From: Stereocaulon alpinum
Lineage: Eukaryota > Ascomycota > Lecanoromycetes > Lecanorales > Stereocaulaceae
Length of the DNA stretch: 64,000 nucleotides
NCBI GenBank assembly: GCA_018257865.1
Contig: JAEUBA010000018.1
Location: forward strand, 1 to 64,000
Direction of reading: 5' to 3'
Positions 24,021-36,450 of the stretch are shown piece after piece. Position 1 is the stretch's first letter; the number at the start of each line of letters is the position of its first letter. The notes under the pieces are model-generated. The model was not told where the DNA came from and ran no database searches. It was given only the letters and a program-made list of their open reading frames with translations. The translations under genes were made by a program, and so were the position numbers.

Positions 24021-24280
24021 TCATAGCACTGGTTGGTGCTATGTCATCCGACTATGTCTGGAAGGAAGGGTACTCGACATCTAGCCTGTGCTAGAAGAGG
24101 AAAATATTTAGTATGTGGCGGTTCTGCATAGCCTCAGATAAGTGAAAAGTCTTCGTTTTGAGGACTTCGCTCGTTCCTCCTCGCTAACTAATTGGACCCA
24201 ACGGTCAAAGACGTTGATGACTGGCGCGGTTTCACTGATCCGAATATCATCCGATATCAAGTTTGATTACCTAGTCAGAG

Positions 24281-25958
24281 CTAATATATATTCCGGATGC
24301 GTGAGACCTCAAATGCCAAAATGCCAACTATAGTCTCTTCGCAAAGCCTCTCTGCCTTGTCCTTAGCGTTATGGGCTTGACCTAGTTCCAGAAGAGGCTG
24401 CCTCTCGTGCTTCCTCGGAGACTTTTCTTGCAAGACGTTGGGCTGAATATCTGGTGCTGGGCTATCCTCAAAAGCAGAAGCTTCAGGAAGACGGACAGCA
24501 CTCAATTCCATGATCGACTCTATTTCTTCGCCCAGGAGAGGTCTCAACTTTTCGATTCCAGTGTCTGCCATAGCCTTGATGGCCACACCACATCTCTGCT
24601 TCCAAGTTACCAGGTCACTTTGCCATCCATCAGCCGTTTTCTCTACAACAAGAGTATGCGGCGACCCTGTCTTCTCAGTACTATATTTGCAATGACTCCC
24701 AACCAACTGCTCCTCTAGATGCAGCCGGATCCTCGAAATTGCAAGAAATCGAATAACAGACTGCCTCGGATTGGTCAGAGATTCGTCGACTTTGGAGCAG
24801 TCGTTGCAACCGCAGCCTCTCCGTTGGCGTTCCCAAGCCCTCGGAGCTGCAGGCTCTTTCTGAATGTAACGCTAAATGTAGGCTCTGAGCACCGTCCGGA
24901 AAAGGTTTCGATAGGAGTTCGCAGTCCCGAGAATACCTCCCAGTTCAGCCTAAGAAGGGAGCAATTTCAGCAGTGGCAATAGAAGAATCTCGAATGCGGC
25001 AAAATCATCAACATTTACACCTTGGTTCATGACTTTGAGAATCTCATCTACCTCGGAACGGAGTTCGAGCCTCTCGCAGTAATGTGCTACAGTCATGATT
25101 TGCTCGGCCGTCATCAGACCAGGGTTCTTGGAATTCATGCCCTTGGACTCGTACCATGTGTAGTCAAATCGGCTCCGCTTGGGGGAATCGAAGTAACGAG
25201 AACTTGCCCTGATCCGCTTATAGTGATCATCGAAGTCAAGGACGATGTTACTCAGAACGTCCTTGAACAAGCTCCTCACAACCTCCTTCCGGATATTGCT
25301 GTGCTCCGATGCTTCTGAAAGATGTGCCGAAATCGCAATGGTGAAGTCGAGCTCGGAAGTCTTGTTCTTTACGAAGGGGAGAACGACTTTCAAAGCATAC
25401 TTCTCGCCATGCTCGATGGCAAGTTCGATGAAAGCTTTGGCGTCTGATTCGACGACCACAATGTCTCCAACGAAGGCTTGGGTGAGGCAATGAGCCAGAG
25501 ATTCTTTCATCTTCATGATAGTCCGGGCCGCATCCTCAGCCTCTGGGTGGCGACTTGGAACAGCTACAAAGCTTCTGTATACGTCCATGCGCTGAGTAAA
25601 GCGCGGCATGCGAAATATCGCGGTAACAAGACTGTAGTCGTCAGCGAAAGATCTCCTAGCTCGAATAACACCTACCCGTAAACCACGAATTGATGTCCTT
25701 TCCTGCGAGGTTGCGGCAAAACTCATCTGATGCATCAACGGGTAGCATATTTGATGCCACCTTGGCAGCATTCTCAAGGAGGCTTGGAGGGTCAAGCTTT
25801 AGCGCAGCCTTGACTTCTGAGCCCAGATACTCATCACACACCCTTGCAATGCCCTTTGCACTGTGAAATGTTCCTTTGGCCTCCTCGTGATACTGCGATG
25901 CCGCTTTCGATTCCTATAGCTGTCTACGGGCACCCGTGAGGTCATTGTTATCAGGCAG

Positions 25959-25997
<39 letters not shown>

Positions 25998-27419
25998 TTG
26001 TTCAACCAACAAGTGTTGGTAGCGATGATTTGCGAGCAAAGCTTTTCAAGTTCCTTCTTAGATGTGCAGCCCGTAGATTCTTCTCCCATCTCCTGGATAG
26101 GCATGTCAATCCAGGCCGTGATGTTAGCATTGCGTTCGCTAGCATCTAACGCGGCAAGCTCTCGGCACAAGTACAAGGCAGCTTCTGTGATAGAAATGGG
26201 CCGCATTGGCTCCTTCATTACCGGTCCATCCCTCATACTCTTTGTCATCAGGCTCAGCAGCATCGAAAAGATGCGCCTGAATGACGTCCTTCTCATCCAT
26301 AGCCATATTACGAGCAAGCTGCTTGCCATCAAAGGTGAAGACTGTGGTCAGCTCCCACTGGTAATCGTTAACTTTATAGATCTTGTGGTAAGAAATGTTA
26401 TATTGTTCTTCATCACAGCGACCTGATTTAGCATGTTGGAATTGCACAAGGAAAAGACAAAACCCTTGGTCACGGCCTGCATCCGCCAAGTACCTCCCTC
26501 TTAATTTGTCCTTCCCTTTCAAGTAATTCAGACACAAATTCGCTTCTGAGTACTCGTGTTCGAGGATGTACACCAGGCTGAGATGCGTGCCACTATTCTT
26601 ATCATCCGATGTACCGGCCCAGGATCCTAGCACTCTGCCAAAATTCAGCTTGTGATCATCCGAAATTGAAGCCTGGCGGCTCGAGCTTGAGGCAGTATTG
26701 ATTAAATTGTAGGTCAGAACAAGCCGATAGCCGGACTCGACCGGCTTCACCTAGTGGTTGACGTCGGCGTACTAGCCAAGGTATGAGTAGCCTAATTCAG
26801 ACTCTACAGCTGTCCTTAGGCTCCGCTCCACATCTTTAAGCTGAACTATGACATCTCCTCCGGTATGCGCTGAGGGTAGCGTAATGACAAGAGTGGCAAA
26901 CATTCCAGAAGCTTTTTCGGTAACCACAGGCCGTCAATGGAGACCAAAGCCATCTCGACGAGGAGAGCGCTTACTCTCGATGCTTGTCAAAGAACGCCCC
27001 AGGCTCGTACAGCAGCATCTTGTGTATTTCGGCACAGATGTTTTCCGCTTCCTCGAGTACTCCAAGCTCCTCCGCTACCTTCCCAATTACATCATGGAGG
27101 GTTGATTGCCATGCAGGATTACGCAATCGAAATTGAGCCGGACTCAAGTCCCATGTCTTCCTCACAGTTCTATCGACGAAGATCTGGGTGCCTTTGCCTA
27201 ATGCAGCTTCGTGACATCTTTGACAGAGCTCTGACGCGTCCCTTTCTGATAGAGGCAGCCCCATCGTCCCCAGACCTTCGACAAGGATCCCTGGGTTTGC
27301 GGCATCGGACAGAGTCCACGATGTTGCGAAGGAGCCGCTGCTGTTACAGCGAGATAGTCCTTGAGATGCTCTTTGATGTCTCCGCCGTCGATACTATCAT
27401 CATCCCCGATGGCCACCAT
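24281..27419 (-). pseudogene. Broken Fe(II)/2-oxoglutarate dioxygenase-like gene
   Basis: Fragments in several minus-strand frames follow the order of a large (about 1000-aa) fungal protein with an N-terminal Fe2OG dioxygenase-type domain. They are GLPLSERDASEL and WDLSPAQF (27,264-27,100), KMLLYEPGAFFDKHRE (near 26,980), MFATLVITLPSAHTGGDVIV (near 26,870), KPVESGYRLVLTYNLI (near 26,720) and YEGWTGNEG (near 26,230), then SFADDYSLVTAIFRMPRFTQ (near 25,640) and KTGSPHTLVVEKT (near 24,660). Damage: TAG in place of Trp at 26,772-26,774, TAG at 26,751-26,753, a frameshift near 26,158 and a (TC)n run at 25,964-25,994 with a frame change across it. The splice acceptor after FFDKHR is not recognisable, and a frame change near 24,950 is also needed. 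It is almost certainly non-functional. The 2OG-type role is inferred from family resemblance. Confidence 0.8.
25964..25994. repeat. (TC)n microsatellite
   Basis: About 15 TC units within the broken dioxygenase-like gene. On the coding strand it reads as a GA run encoding alternating Glu-Arg. Unit gain or loss here would shift the frame, and the frames on either side of it do differ. Confidence 0.95.
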
Positions 27420-27958
27420 GTTCTATGACCATTGAGCAGCTTAGGGTAGAACAGGGCTTGCACCTCGATGCTCCTCAAAAAGCCTATCATTCACTAACGA
27501 AAGGAACTACAAGCTAAGATGAGCGCTTTTCAGTACCCTGGACTGTCGATCTGCTATGTCTAGTGAGCACAGTCTATCGAAGACTGGGGCTGATCAGGCT
27601 TGGCGAAGTTGCGCGTAAACAATCATGCTTCGCGTGACGTCAATTTGGCATTTAGCGCGCTCCATATGTTATCATCGCCCCAACCGAGCTCAGATGCTTA
27701 ATTCAACGTACACGTCCTGCTACCATGTGAGAAAAAGCCATCTTGGGGAACCAAGGGTGGCAAATGGAGTTTTATGAACGAATCTCGAACGACCACAACC
27801 TCAGCGCTCACCAGTCATCAATGTAGTAGGCTATTAAGAAGTAAATCGATGATTTCTCAGTACCGGAGGACTGACAAGGAAGATACATCGATTCACAGAA
27901 TTACATCATGTGGTAAGAAAGCCAATCAATACATGCCCTTGACACCCAAAACGTCGCT
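27420..27958. other. Intergenic, no gene seen
   Basis: Between the 5' end of the broken dioxygenase-like gene and the stop codon of the phosphate transporter (both minus strand). It should contain the transporter's 3' UTR. No structure noted. Confidence 0.6.
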
Positions 27959-30318
27959 TCAACTCCTTTTACGCCCTGATGCCTCCCTGTCCCGTTCCCT
28001 GCGCTCTTCTTGCTTCCTAAATCTCTTACCTTTCGCCAGATCTTCCAATTTCCGTCCCTTACCATTGATGTCGCAAGTTTCCGGTGTCAGATACCGCGTA
28101 AGCAAAGCACCGACCAACATCACAATCACAAACCTAAAGTAAGTGAGCAGTTACTCAGGAGCCTAGTCCGGGGGAATTTTACGTGATCAGTGTTACACCC
28201 AGGCTCTTATGTCTGGTGACCTTTATCACCACAACCTGTCCAAGCACTGATCCAAGTTTGCCGCAAGCAGCCGAGATCCCATAGCACGTACATCGATACC
28301 GGGTAGGAAATGCTTCAGCGGGTATCTGCAGATTTGTCAGCGGCAGTGTTGACACCGTCTCTGCCAGTCCAACACTCACGATGAACGTGGTTGTATTGGG
28401 ACCTATAAGAACCACGTGGTCAGCTTTCGCAGTCCGGACTCTTTGTTACATAACCACTCACCGAGATTGAAGAACAGCTGGCAAACGCCATAAAGAACCA
28501 CGATTGCCACATGGGCATTAGTGCTGGGCAAAGTGACGTATAGGGCACCGACTACAATGAAAAGGCCCCCAAGCACCATGAAACCACCCATTTGAATCTT
28601 CTTCTGGCTGTAATGGTGCATGACAAATATTGCAATACAGCTACCAACTAGCGCACCGACGGACGTTGCCTCCATTATGTGTCTCTCCCCACTGATGAGC
28701 TTTCTGTAAGGTGGCTGATTTGGCCCACTTTGCTCGCCAAACATTGTCGGCACAAAGCTCGAGCTGTTTACCCCGAGAAGATAGAAGGTGAAGTCGAGCA
28801 ACATCCAAGCGCTGGACGTGGCAAAGAGATCGGTCCAGTTGCCTTCTTCGAACATGTACTTCATGAAGTCTGCACGAGAAGCCTGAGCCTGATGAGGGTC
28901 TTCGAGTGCTTCGACCGCTCCTCCACCCGTCTGAATGGTATACTCCTCAATAGAATTGTGCGTAAAATGGTGCTCGTGTCCAAGCACAGGCTGGGGTCGA
29001 TGTACGTCAGAGTCGCGTTGCAGCTTTCCAATGTAACCACTGCCTGACCCAGACTTCCCTAGCCTTTGTATTGGATCGACTTCAGATTTATCCGTTTGAA
29101 ATGAGTCCCCGTTATCAATCGTGGGCGAGTTAGGGTCTTCGCTGGAGCCAAAGTACCCTTTGACATACATAGCCTCGTTGCTGTCATTCTGAATGTCAAG
29201 CATGTAGTATACCTACATTGCTAACGATCAGTGACATAAAATTCTTCGAAAGACACAAAGAGCGAAAGACATTCGCCTACCGACTCTGGTATAGTCAGCC
29301 GAAATACTATTGCTATTGCTGCCGGCACGGCACCAAGGCCAGCGACTAGCCGCCACATTCTATCGACCGTTCGTGCACATTGCATTCCCGCAAGATCAGT
29401 TGCCTGGACAGAGCAATCTTCTGCGCCTGTAGCTGGTAAGATATAAGAATTGAAACCTGCTGTCACAGCGAACGCCATCAATACAGCTATTAGTTGCCCC
29501 AATGGTTGGCATATGAACACAGCTGCTAACATTCGGGCCCTGTACTTTGTGGGAGCGAACCTGAGACAGGTCAAAGTCGACACACCGAAAGGTACGAAGT
29601 GAACCTACTCGGCAGTGATGACAGCACTGAGTGGGTCTAGTGGTTCAGTAAGTCAGCATTGTGTCTCTAAGATGGAGAGCTGTTGATGTAAATGCAAGTC
29701 AGCAAGCAACTAGCTAGGGGAGTGACCCACAATCTGCCCCTATGCCTACACCCATGACTAATCTCCAGAAGATGAGTAAAGCAATAATTGACATAGATCC
29801 ATTGACTCCGGTAGCTGCCGTTGCTAGGCCTAACGAGGCGGTGATTGTGACGATGAGCTCCAGACCATACATCTTCCTCCGGCCATACCGATCGGCCAAC
29901 AGACCGAAGACGACTTGTCCGATCATGGATCCAATTAGAGTGGCCGTGTTCATGCCAAGCTGATATCTTGTTGGGAATTTGCCTTCCCAGTAGATGATGG
30001 AGAGCATGGGGACGACGGTGTTGATAGAGAAGATCTAGCGCATTCACTCTAAGCTTCGATTCTTATTCTGGGCGATGAATGATGTAGAGGCAGACTTACA
30101 TCGTAAGCATCAGTCAGGAAACCAATTCCTGCCACCAGTACAATCCACCAGCCGAAGCCAGATCTTTCGACGGAGGAGAGGACTAAATTTCGCCTTTCTT
30201 GCCATGTCTACATAATCAGTTAGGCCTTGCTGCCTTTCTTCAGGCTAGCGCATCTTACCAGATAGTAGTTGAAGCTTTTTGAATGATCAACCCAAAAGCG
30301 TGGCCACGTTAAGTGCAT
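27959..30318 (-). CDS. PHO84-type inorganic phosphate:H+ symporter (623 aa, 8 introns)
   Basis: Major facilitator of the phosphate:H+ symporter family, plasma membrane. Exons: 30318-30259, 30207-30100, 30034-29731, 29636-29609, 29560-29281, 29212-28462, 28402-28380, 28325-28183 and 28133-27959; introns are 48-94 bp and all phases close (1872 nt). Signature parts are GFLTDAYD in TM1, GLLADRYGRRKMYG, GVGIGADYPLSAVITAE (the phosphate-porter signature, split over two introns), FNLGPNTTTFI and IPAEAFPTRYRCT with GISAACGKLG. The cytosolic central loop is long and acidic. The C-terminal tail after LTPETCDINGKGRKLEDL is charged (KGKRFRKQEERRERDRE). A CACGTG site lies about 300 bp upstream, as expected for a PHO4/NUC-1-controlled gene. 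The start ATG (CCACCAATGC) is the only one ahead of exon 2. Confidence 0.93.
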
Positions 30319-30928
30319 TGGTGGGGCTCGATTAAGTTGATCGGCTCGGGAGAGCTAATGTCTGTGGGGGTTCTGCGCGTGTTACAATTGAATCTTCACG
30401 ATCGAATAAAAGAGTGTAGAGAAGACGAATGATGACAGGAGGTGACGTGGGATCTAATGTAGGTCATCTTCAAGACCACAGGGTGGGATCTAGACCCTTG
30501 ATACCTTTGATGGTGGGATGGCGCCGAGAGGCTAGGGGTCAGTCCCACGCGTGTGGGTTAACGGGGTAGCGGGATGGGCATTGATGGTGTCTGATAGGAT
30601 ACCCTGTTAGTAGGGCACGTGTGAGGCGCGCAGATCTCCCATTCGCTCCACCCCGATGCCTCGATCGTTACTAGCTGACACTTCGCTAGTACACTCCATA
30701 GCTCCCCAATTGTCACCTGGCTTTTCCGAGCCCCATCCTTATCCATCCTCTTCTGGACCTCTGGGCACTTCACTGCCCTCCCACAGCCAATAGCTACAAC
30801 TCGTTGATTGTCTCATCACACAAGGCAATGAAACCAGGCCTCGTCAGCCATGTCCATATCCGCCTGTTCCATCTCCTGCTCCTCAATTGCTTCGAACTCA
30901 ACGCTGGGCAGAGACTTCCACGCAAACC
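30319..30928. other. Divergent promoter region
   Basis: 610 bp between the starts of the phosphate transporter (-) and the unknown 656-aa gene (+). It holds a CACGTG site (30,616-30,621) and a near-palindromic CCCACGCGTGTGGG (about 30,543-30,556). Confidence 0.6.
30616..30621. promoter_or_regulatory. CACGTG: candidate PHO4/NUC-1-type site
   Basis: The core CACGTG stands 298 bp upstream of the phosphate transporter ATG. In yeast Pho4 and in Neurospora NUC-1 bind CACGTG-type sites before phosphate-starvation genes. Binding here is inferred from motif and gene context. Confidence 0.5.
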
Positions 30929-33253
30929 ATGGTCCTTCCCGGATGGAATGTTTCCGAACCTGTCGAGCTAGCCTTCAAACTTTATCATGTCATCGAATCC
31001 CTTAGAAGTGCACCCGAAGAAGCCAAAGCATTCGTTTCCAAGATTAACAAATTCAGTCGCTCCCTCAGTGAGCTGCAGAAGACGATCCAGAATGACGTCG
31101 CCACTCGCTCATCCGCACAGGATCTCGATCATCTGCGCGAGACCCTTGAGGAATGCCAGGATTGCGTCAAGCGCTGCGAGGAATTCGGCGAAAAATTCAG
31201 GCACATAACAAGAGATGGAAGTGGAAGTCTGAAGAGTGCTAAAGAGGCCACTCGTTTCGTATGGCAGGACAATAAAGCTGCCAGACTGATGAAGGAGATC
31301 GACGATCAGGTCAATGGCATCGGGTTGAGTCTCATAATTAAGACGTTGTGAGTCAGGAATGGCCAGCTGTCCATCATTTCAAGTATGCTTCTGGCGACTG
31401 ACCATGAATAGTACCGACAGCCGAAGTAGGCAGGGTTCCGAGTCTCCAGCGGTTGCCGCTCTGCACCCTCCTCGTCGCACCGAAACCTACTCCAGCTTGC
31501 CTCCATACTCCCCACCACAACAGAACTGGGAACTGGGAGAGGATGTCCAACCACGAGCCAAAACCCCCGCGGATATTCTAGGGATGAAAGTGGAGTACGA
31601 AGGGGAAGAACCTGACACCAAGTTCAAATCGGAGAAATCAAGAGCCTTGCTAGACTCGGATGACATTGGTCCGTCCAAGATCTTTGCGTCGCCACAATCC
31701 AGCCCTACTTCGCTCCGGCCTATACAAAGCTCATCTGATCTGGACAAAGCTGGATTTTTAAGACCATTGGAGTCTCGCCGAAATACGGAAACGGAGGTTG
31801 CAAGCCCTCCAGATGCTCTCGGGATCTTTAACAGCTATCCGACATCTCCAAATCTGTCTCGCATTTTGACTAGCCCATCAGGTCTCTCCGTCATACCATC
31901 CAGACAGCTATCGTTTGGGGAAGCCACCAGCCCGATCTCACGACAGAATTCCTTCTTCTCGATAGACTCTGCGCTTCCAGAGTTCATGATGAGTGATTTG
32001 AGCGGGGCTAAGATGTTAGTTTTCTAATTGCTATCCTTCATCAACCAAGACGAAGGCTGATGGGTAATCTGTAGCTCCTATTACAAAGCCAAGAGTCGAA
32101 TATCGTACCCAGTGACGAGCATCGAGTCTTTTCGGGACAATCAGACGGGGCGACGATTCATCGTCATTACTCCACCACCTAGCTCCAAGATCAAGCTATA
32201 CCTATGTACGTCCAAGCTTCTCAGCCTTTTCGTCGGCCCAGGTCTGACTTCATTCCGCCGGCAGTTCCCCCTAGCGACCGACTCATTCCGCATAGCGAGC
32301 ACCCCGAGGCATACGGGTCCACGAGTAAATACAGAGTCAAATTCATCGAACCATACCTATTGAGCTCGCGAAGACTCTCAGTGTCAAGCCGACCCTCCGA
32401 GGGAGCCTTGAATATGATGACCCCTCTTACTGTTGCGTCTTCTGAGACCAGCGGCTCGAGCTTTCCGAGTTTGGGTTCGCCAACGTTGACAAGCAAAGAC
32501 AGCAACTTGAGGAATGAGTCACAACGCCAAGAGTACGACTTTGAAATGGAAGATGGTGTGTTTCAGACCCTTGAACTTCAGCCTTTGCACATGCTGAGCC
32601 AATTCAGATTACCGAGCGTTCCAAGAGCTGCTGATGGGGCCGGGCACTAAATTGAAGCTTCAAGTACCCGTCCAGCTAATCAATTCTAAACGCTATGAAG
32701 ACAGCAAGGCATCAAAACAAAGCGAATTGCAGTACTTGCGTCTTTGGGAGTGCGGCCGGCATCAATATCTCATGTTCTTCGCAAATTGCTCGTCGGGCAG
32801 ATACAAAGAGTACAAAAGTATGTCACTTGAGGTGGTAAATGAAGGGTCCTAAATTAGCGCTAAGGTTAACGCCTCACAGTGGAGTATTTCCGCCCCATGG
32901 ACGCCAAATCGAAGACGCTTGTCAAGTTGGAAGTCCACATGCCAGGGACGATCCGGCGTGGATCCAAATCTAAGAGTCCGATCATCATATCAGAGCAGCC
33001 GCCGGAGACTGGGCTGGTTGGAGGCACCGACTTTGACGACTTGAAGGGTTTAGACTGTCTTTCTATTGAGTTCAGTCGTGCAGAAGGTATGTTCAATACT
33101 CCGTAGAAGTCTAGGAGTATGGATAGTCAGCTAAGTATAGTGCGCCTGCTAGACAGAAAAGCATTTTTGACCAAGGCAAGATTCCACAGCTTGGCTGAGG
33201 ACCACATTACCATCGCACCCTTTACCTTCCAGTCGCGTGCTTCGACGGCTTGA
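30929..33253 (+). CDS. Conserved fungal protein of unknown function (656 aa, 6 introns)
   Basis: Exons 30929-31347, 31412-32014, 32075-32205, 32265-32555, 32599-32817, 32880-33086 and 33153-33253 give 1971 nt in one frame; the start is ATG in AAACCATGG. The N-terminus (about residues 1-140) is helical (VELAFKLYHVIESL, LRETLEECQDCVKRCEEFG) and resembles the N-terminal helical region of many ascomycete STAND-like or signalling proteins. A Ser/Pro-rich, probably disordered part follows (about 140-340). The C-terminal half is more conserved in character: RRFIVITPPP, SKYRVKFIEPYLL, DYRAFQELLMGPGTKLK, LWECGRHQYLMFFAN and GLDCLSIEFSRAED. No enzyme motif or membrane segment is visible. Apparent frame breaks at 32,014 and 32,205 are resolved by normal introns (GTTAGT...GTAG and GTACGT...GCAG). 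Confidence 0.85.
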
Positions 33254-34341
33254 GCATGCCACTGAGGATATCGAAAATACTGAAAGGTATCTTCAGCCGA
33301 TGGATTGCGGTGAAGATCTCACCAGGTATGGTCTTGTTTGTTTCTCGGCTGCAGGACGAGTGGGACTGCAGCTCCGTGAAGTGGAGCGACATGCAGTAGC
33401 CATTGCCCCCTACACCTTCGAAGGCGAAGTCCTCATCAAGGTTCTGGCGAACCTAATGGAGGTGAAGGTGCTGCAAGGACCATGCTGATGTGAGATGCAG
33501 TGACGCGTGTGACATTGCCAAGGCAATTTGATATTCGCCGATTCAAGAGATCGTCGCTCCAGTAAAGAGCTAGGTCACGGAAGTTTGTGTGCCAGACCTA
33601 GGTATGAATGGGGGGATGAGCTGTGGTCCATTGAATGAATCAAGTATCTCGGTGTCTTATGACCATGGGTATACTACCCTACCGAGTGTGCAGAGAGATC
33701 AAATGCGGAAGCAACGTATTGGATGGTTTGGCTTGTGGCGCGATGACGGTATTGCCCCGTAGGGCTGACATACTGCGTTAGGCTCTTGGCAATCCAAGTG
33801 TCGACCAAGGAAAGGGGTCTGGACCTAGAAGTGGCTAATTTCCCTTGATGGCAGGGTCCAGAGCTCCTGAATCCTGTGTCTTGGATTGTTTCTACTCTTG
33901 AGCAAACATTGCCAGAAAATCCAAACACTACTGGCCTCGATATACAAAGGTGAATCAGTATGAACGCAATACCGAAATCATTACTTCCCAGATTGACCAA
34001 GATTCGTGGCCAAGGAAGACGGCAGAGGGGGGTTGTCCCGATCCAGATTGGAAGATTGGAGGCGGCAGCTTGTTGACGGTATGGCTCCACTCTCATGTTG
34101 GGTGCCCTCCTGGCACTCATTGCTCTAGGACCCAATACCTTCGTACAACCTAATCAGGAGGTACTTGGTAATCTAGCAGACTATGCTCGACCACTTCGAT
34201 CATCTCCTGTCATTTGCTGTTCTGATTGACGGGGCATGCTTGGTATTGGCGGGATGGCATTTGCTCAGCTTAGTTGGAATCGAGATGGGCTAAATTGCAA
34301 TGCGATTCCGACTGTTGTGGGCACTCGTTCAACAAGGAGAG
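33254..34341. other. Intergenic, no gene seen
   Basis: 1.1 kb between the stop of the 656-aa gene and the broken BOR1-like gene. Open frames here, on both strands, show no domain, codon bias or splice pattern that I trust. The missing C-terminal third of the BOR1-like gene is not found here. Confidence 0.5.
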
Positions 34342-35840
34342 CTAACTTTTGTAATAATATCTGAGTAACGAGGCATGAGCTACAAAAAAGCATGAAACGA
34401 GACAGTCACGCCTCCTTCCATGCACCAGCTCCATAAGAAAGTGAGACACTCGCTGCTCCACGACACTTTCGGCAAAAATCCGCTGTTCGTGAATCTCCTT
34501 GCCGTCCTCTGTTTTGTGGATTTTAAGTTCACTTTTGTGAATCGTCAAGGCGTCGGTATGTACAGGTGCCTGGATCATCATGAGCACCTAATTGAGGTCT
34601 CTCAAGATAGTCCTACCTGCGGCACTAGCCCGTTCGGCAGGGGAAGATCGATGATCCAAGCAATGAAACTTCTACACACAAGCAAGAAAAATTCCCAATG
34701 GAAACCACCGGGTTTCTTGAGCGGAAATTGCTTTGCCTGAGCCGTGACACTGCTTTGATTCCGTCGAAACAAGTTAGCATAGCGACATTCGCCCCTACCA
34801 CTCATCAGGCGATCAACGTTACATGATCATATTAGAAAGAAGCACTAGAAAAAACCCAATGGGCAGAACCACGAATATCCACTTGACTTCCAAGTTCCAG
34901 AAATCGATGTGCCAGCTTCTATCCACAGTAAGATAAAAGGCCCGTGTATGCGGCAACTTTGCAAGGTTTGTAGCTCTCAATTCACCCGGAAAGTGTGCAA
35001 AGCCTGTCCAAAAGATGGTGGCCATCTATTTCATTTCAGCTCGAGCCAAGATCCACGACCGTAGCCAATCATACCGGGTACGCATAATCCCCTAGGGATC
35101 CACGGGCAAGAGGTCGATGCCAGATGCCATTACCCACCATCTCAAGCATATATACGGTGAAAAAGAAAATCAATGCGATGACTACACTCATGAATGCACC
35201 CCTCGGTCCATGACTTTCAAATTCGCCGATATAGTTCGACGCCCTTGACTACAGCCAAGGTTAGTCCGTTAAAGAACCCACCAATGCGGTTGATATTAGC
35301 TTACTGCAGTATATAATACCAACATAAGCCCCAAAAGACTGGCTCGAGAAATCCGTCACATAGCGCATATAATCACAGAAGTTGCACATGGCAAAGATCC
35401 AATGGAAAACGGCCGCCGAGATGGCTACCCAAGTCATAAATTGGGGATACAATGCAGTATCATACCGCTTTATAATGTCAAACATAGTATAATTGAACAG
35501 AAATATAAGCCCAGTGATGCCGACGACGGTGAGTGGTTGAGCACCGAGAGTGCTGAAGACCATGCATGCGAGAGCGGGGGAAAAGAGAGCTTCGTTGACA
35601 CCGTAGAAGCCGCCTGTGCGGCGGTTCATGTCTAGTATAAATGCGAGTGCGGGAAGTAGACTTCCTAGAAATCAGCACCAATACTGAATGAATTTTCGTT
35701 TCTCAAAGGTTCTAGAATACAGACTTCACGAAATATATTCTGACTGTGCCGGCAAACGTCCTGTACGTCCATGGATTTGTGATATCGCTCTTGTAATAGG
35801 GCAAACGTCACTGAACATCATGATACATGCCCCACCCCAG
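34342..35840 (-). pseudogene. Broken BOR1-type anion (borate/bicarbonate, SLC4-like) transporter
   Basis: Minus-strand fragments in changing frames follow the fungal BOR1 order. They are GMYHDV and LPYYKSDITNPWTYRTFAGTV (near 35,830-35,740), SLLPALAF (35,660), FYGVNEALFSPALACMVFST and GAQPLTVVGITG (35,610-35,520), WTGFAHFPGEL (35,010), FPLKKPGGFHWEFFLL and LPLPNGLVPQ (34,720-34,610), then APVHTDALTIHKSELK and VVEQRVSHFLMEL (34,570-34,390). Lesions seen: TGA at 35,808-35,810 just before RLPYY, a frameshift near 34,830 followed by TGA at 34,805-34,807, and another frame change near 34,600. The membrane C-terminal part after the VSH-like block is missing. The intact protein would export borate or bicarbonate across the plasma membrane; this copy cannot. 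Confidence 0.85.
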
Positions 35841-36450
35841 CCAGAGTACTCGATACTTCCGCCAGCCTCGCTAGTTGTCAAAGTCGTAGAGGTCATCCTT
35901 TACTGTCTCCATCCCGATTACATCGAATCACCAGCTCTAATCGATCTGTACTCAGTGCAGATCTATAACTACAAAGCAATGCTAACTCATGAAGCGTTCT
36001 CAATGTTCATAGAGTTCTTCGATATCGTCTTGGCATGACGATATCAACTGAGGTAGTGGCTTGGTTAGTCAGTGGGGCGGAAGTACGGCAGCACGGCAGC
36101 AAGGACGAGATACTTCTTGTGTTTCCTGTGTTACAAGACGACCAATAGGTTAGCATCCTGCTTAGTAGGTAATTATCCAGATGTTGAAAGGTCGAGCGGG
36201 ACGATAACGATCCCCTCAGAACCAATCTCAGGCGTCAGGACGGCGGCTCCAGCGCAGGGTACTAGGGGTCTCTGCATCGCCACGCCCAAAGAAAGCTCTT
36301 CGTCACGGAGTTGAAGTGCAGTCAACTAAATATGAACTTGATTGAGGCCACGTTTAAACTGACAATTGCGTATTTCGCCTGTACAATTCAGCCAGGCTTT
36401 CGACTCAATCTGAAGGGACAGGTGCACGAAGTAGAGACCATTTGCCCAGC

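Noticed and set aside
24407..25681. Plus-strand open frames across 24.4-25.7 kb as genes
   Set aside because: They are antisense to the dioxygenase-like pseudogene, whose minus-strand reading has recognisable family blocks.
32014..32265. Apparent frameshifts in the 656-aa gene, suggesting a pseudogene
   Set aside because: Two introns with good donor, branch and acceptor sites (32,015-32,074 and 32,206-32,264) restore one continuous frame through all seven exons.
33674..34135. Minus-strand 153-codon frame as a gene
   Set aside because: No motif, poor composition for a protein, and no splice or start support.
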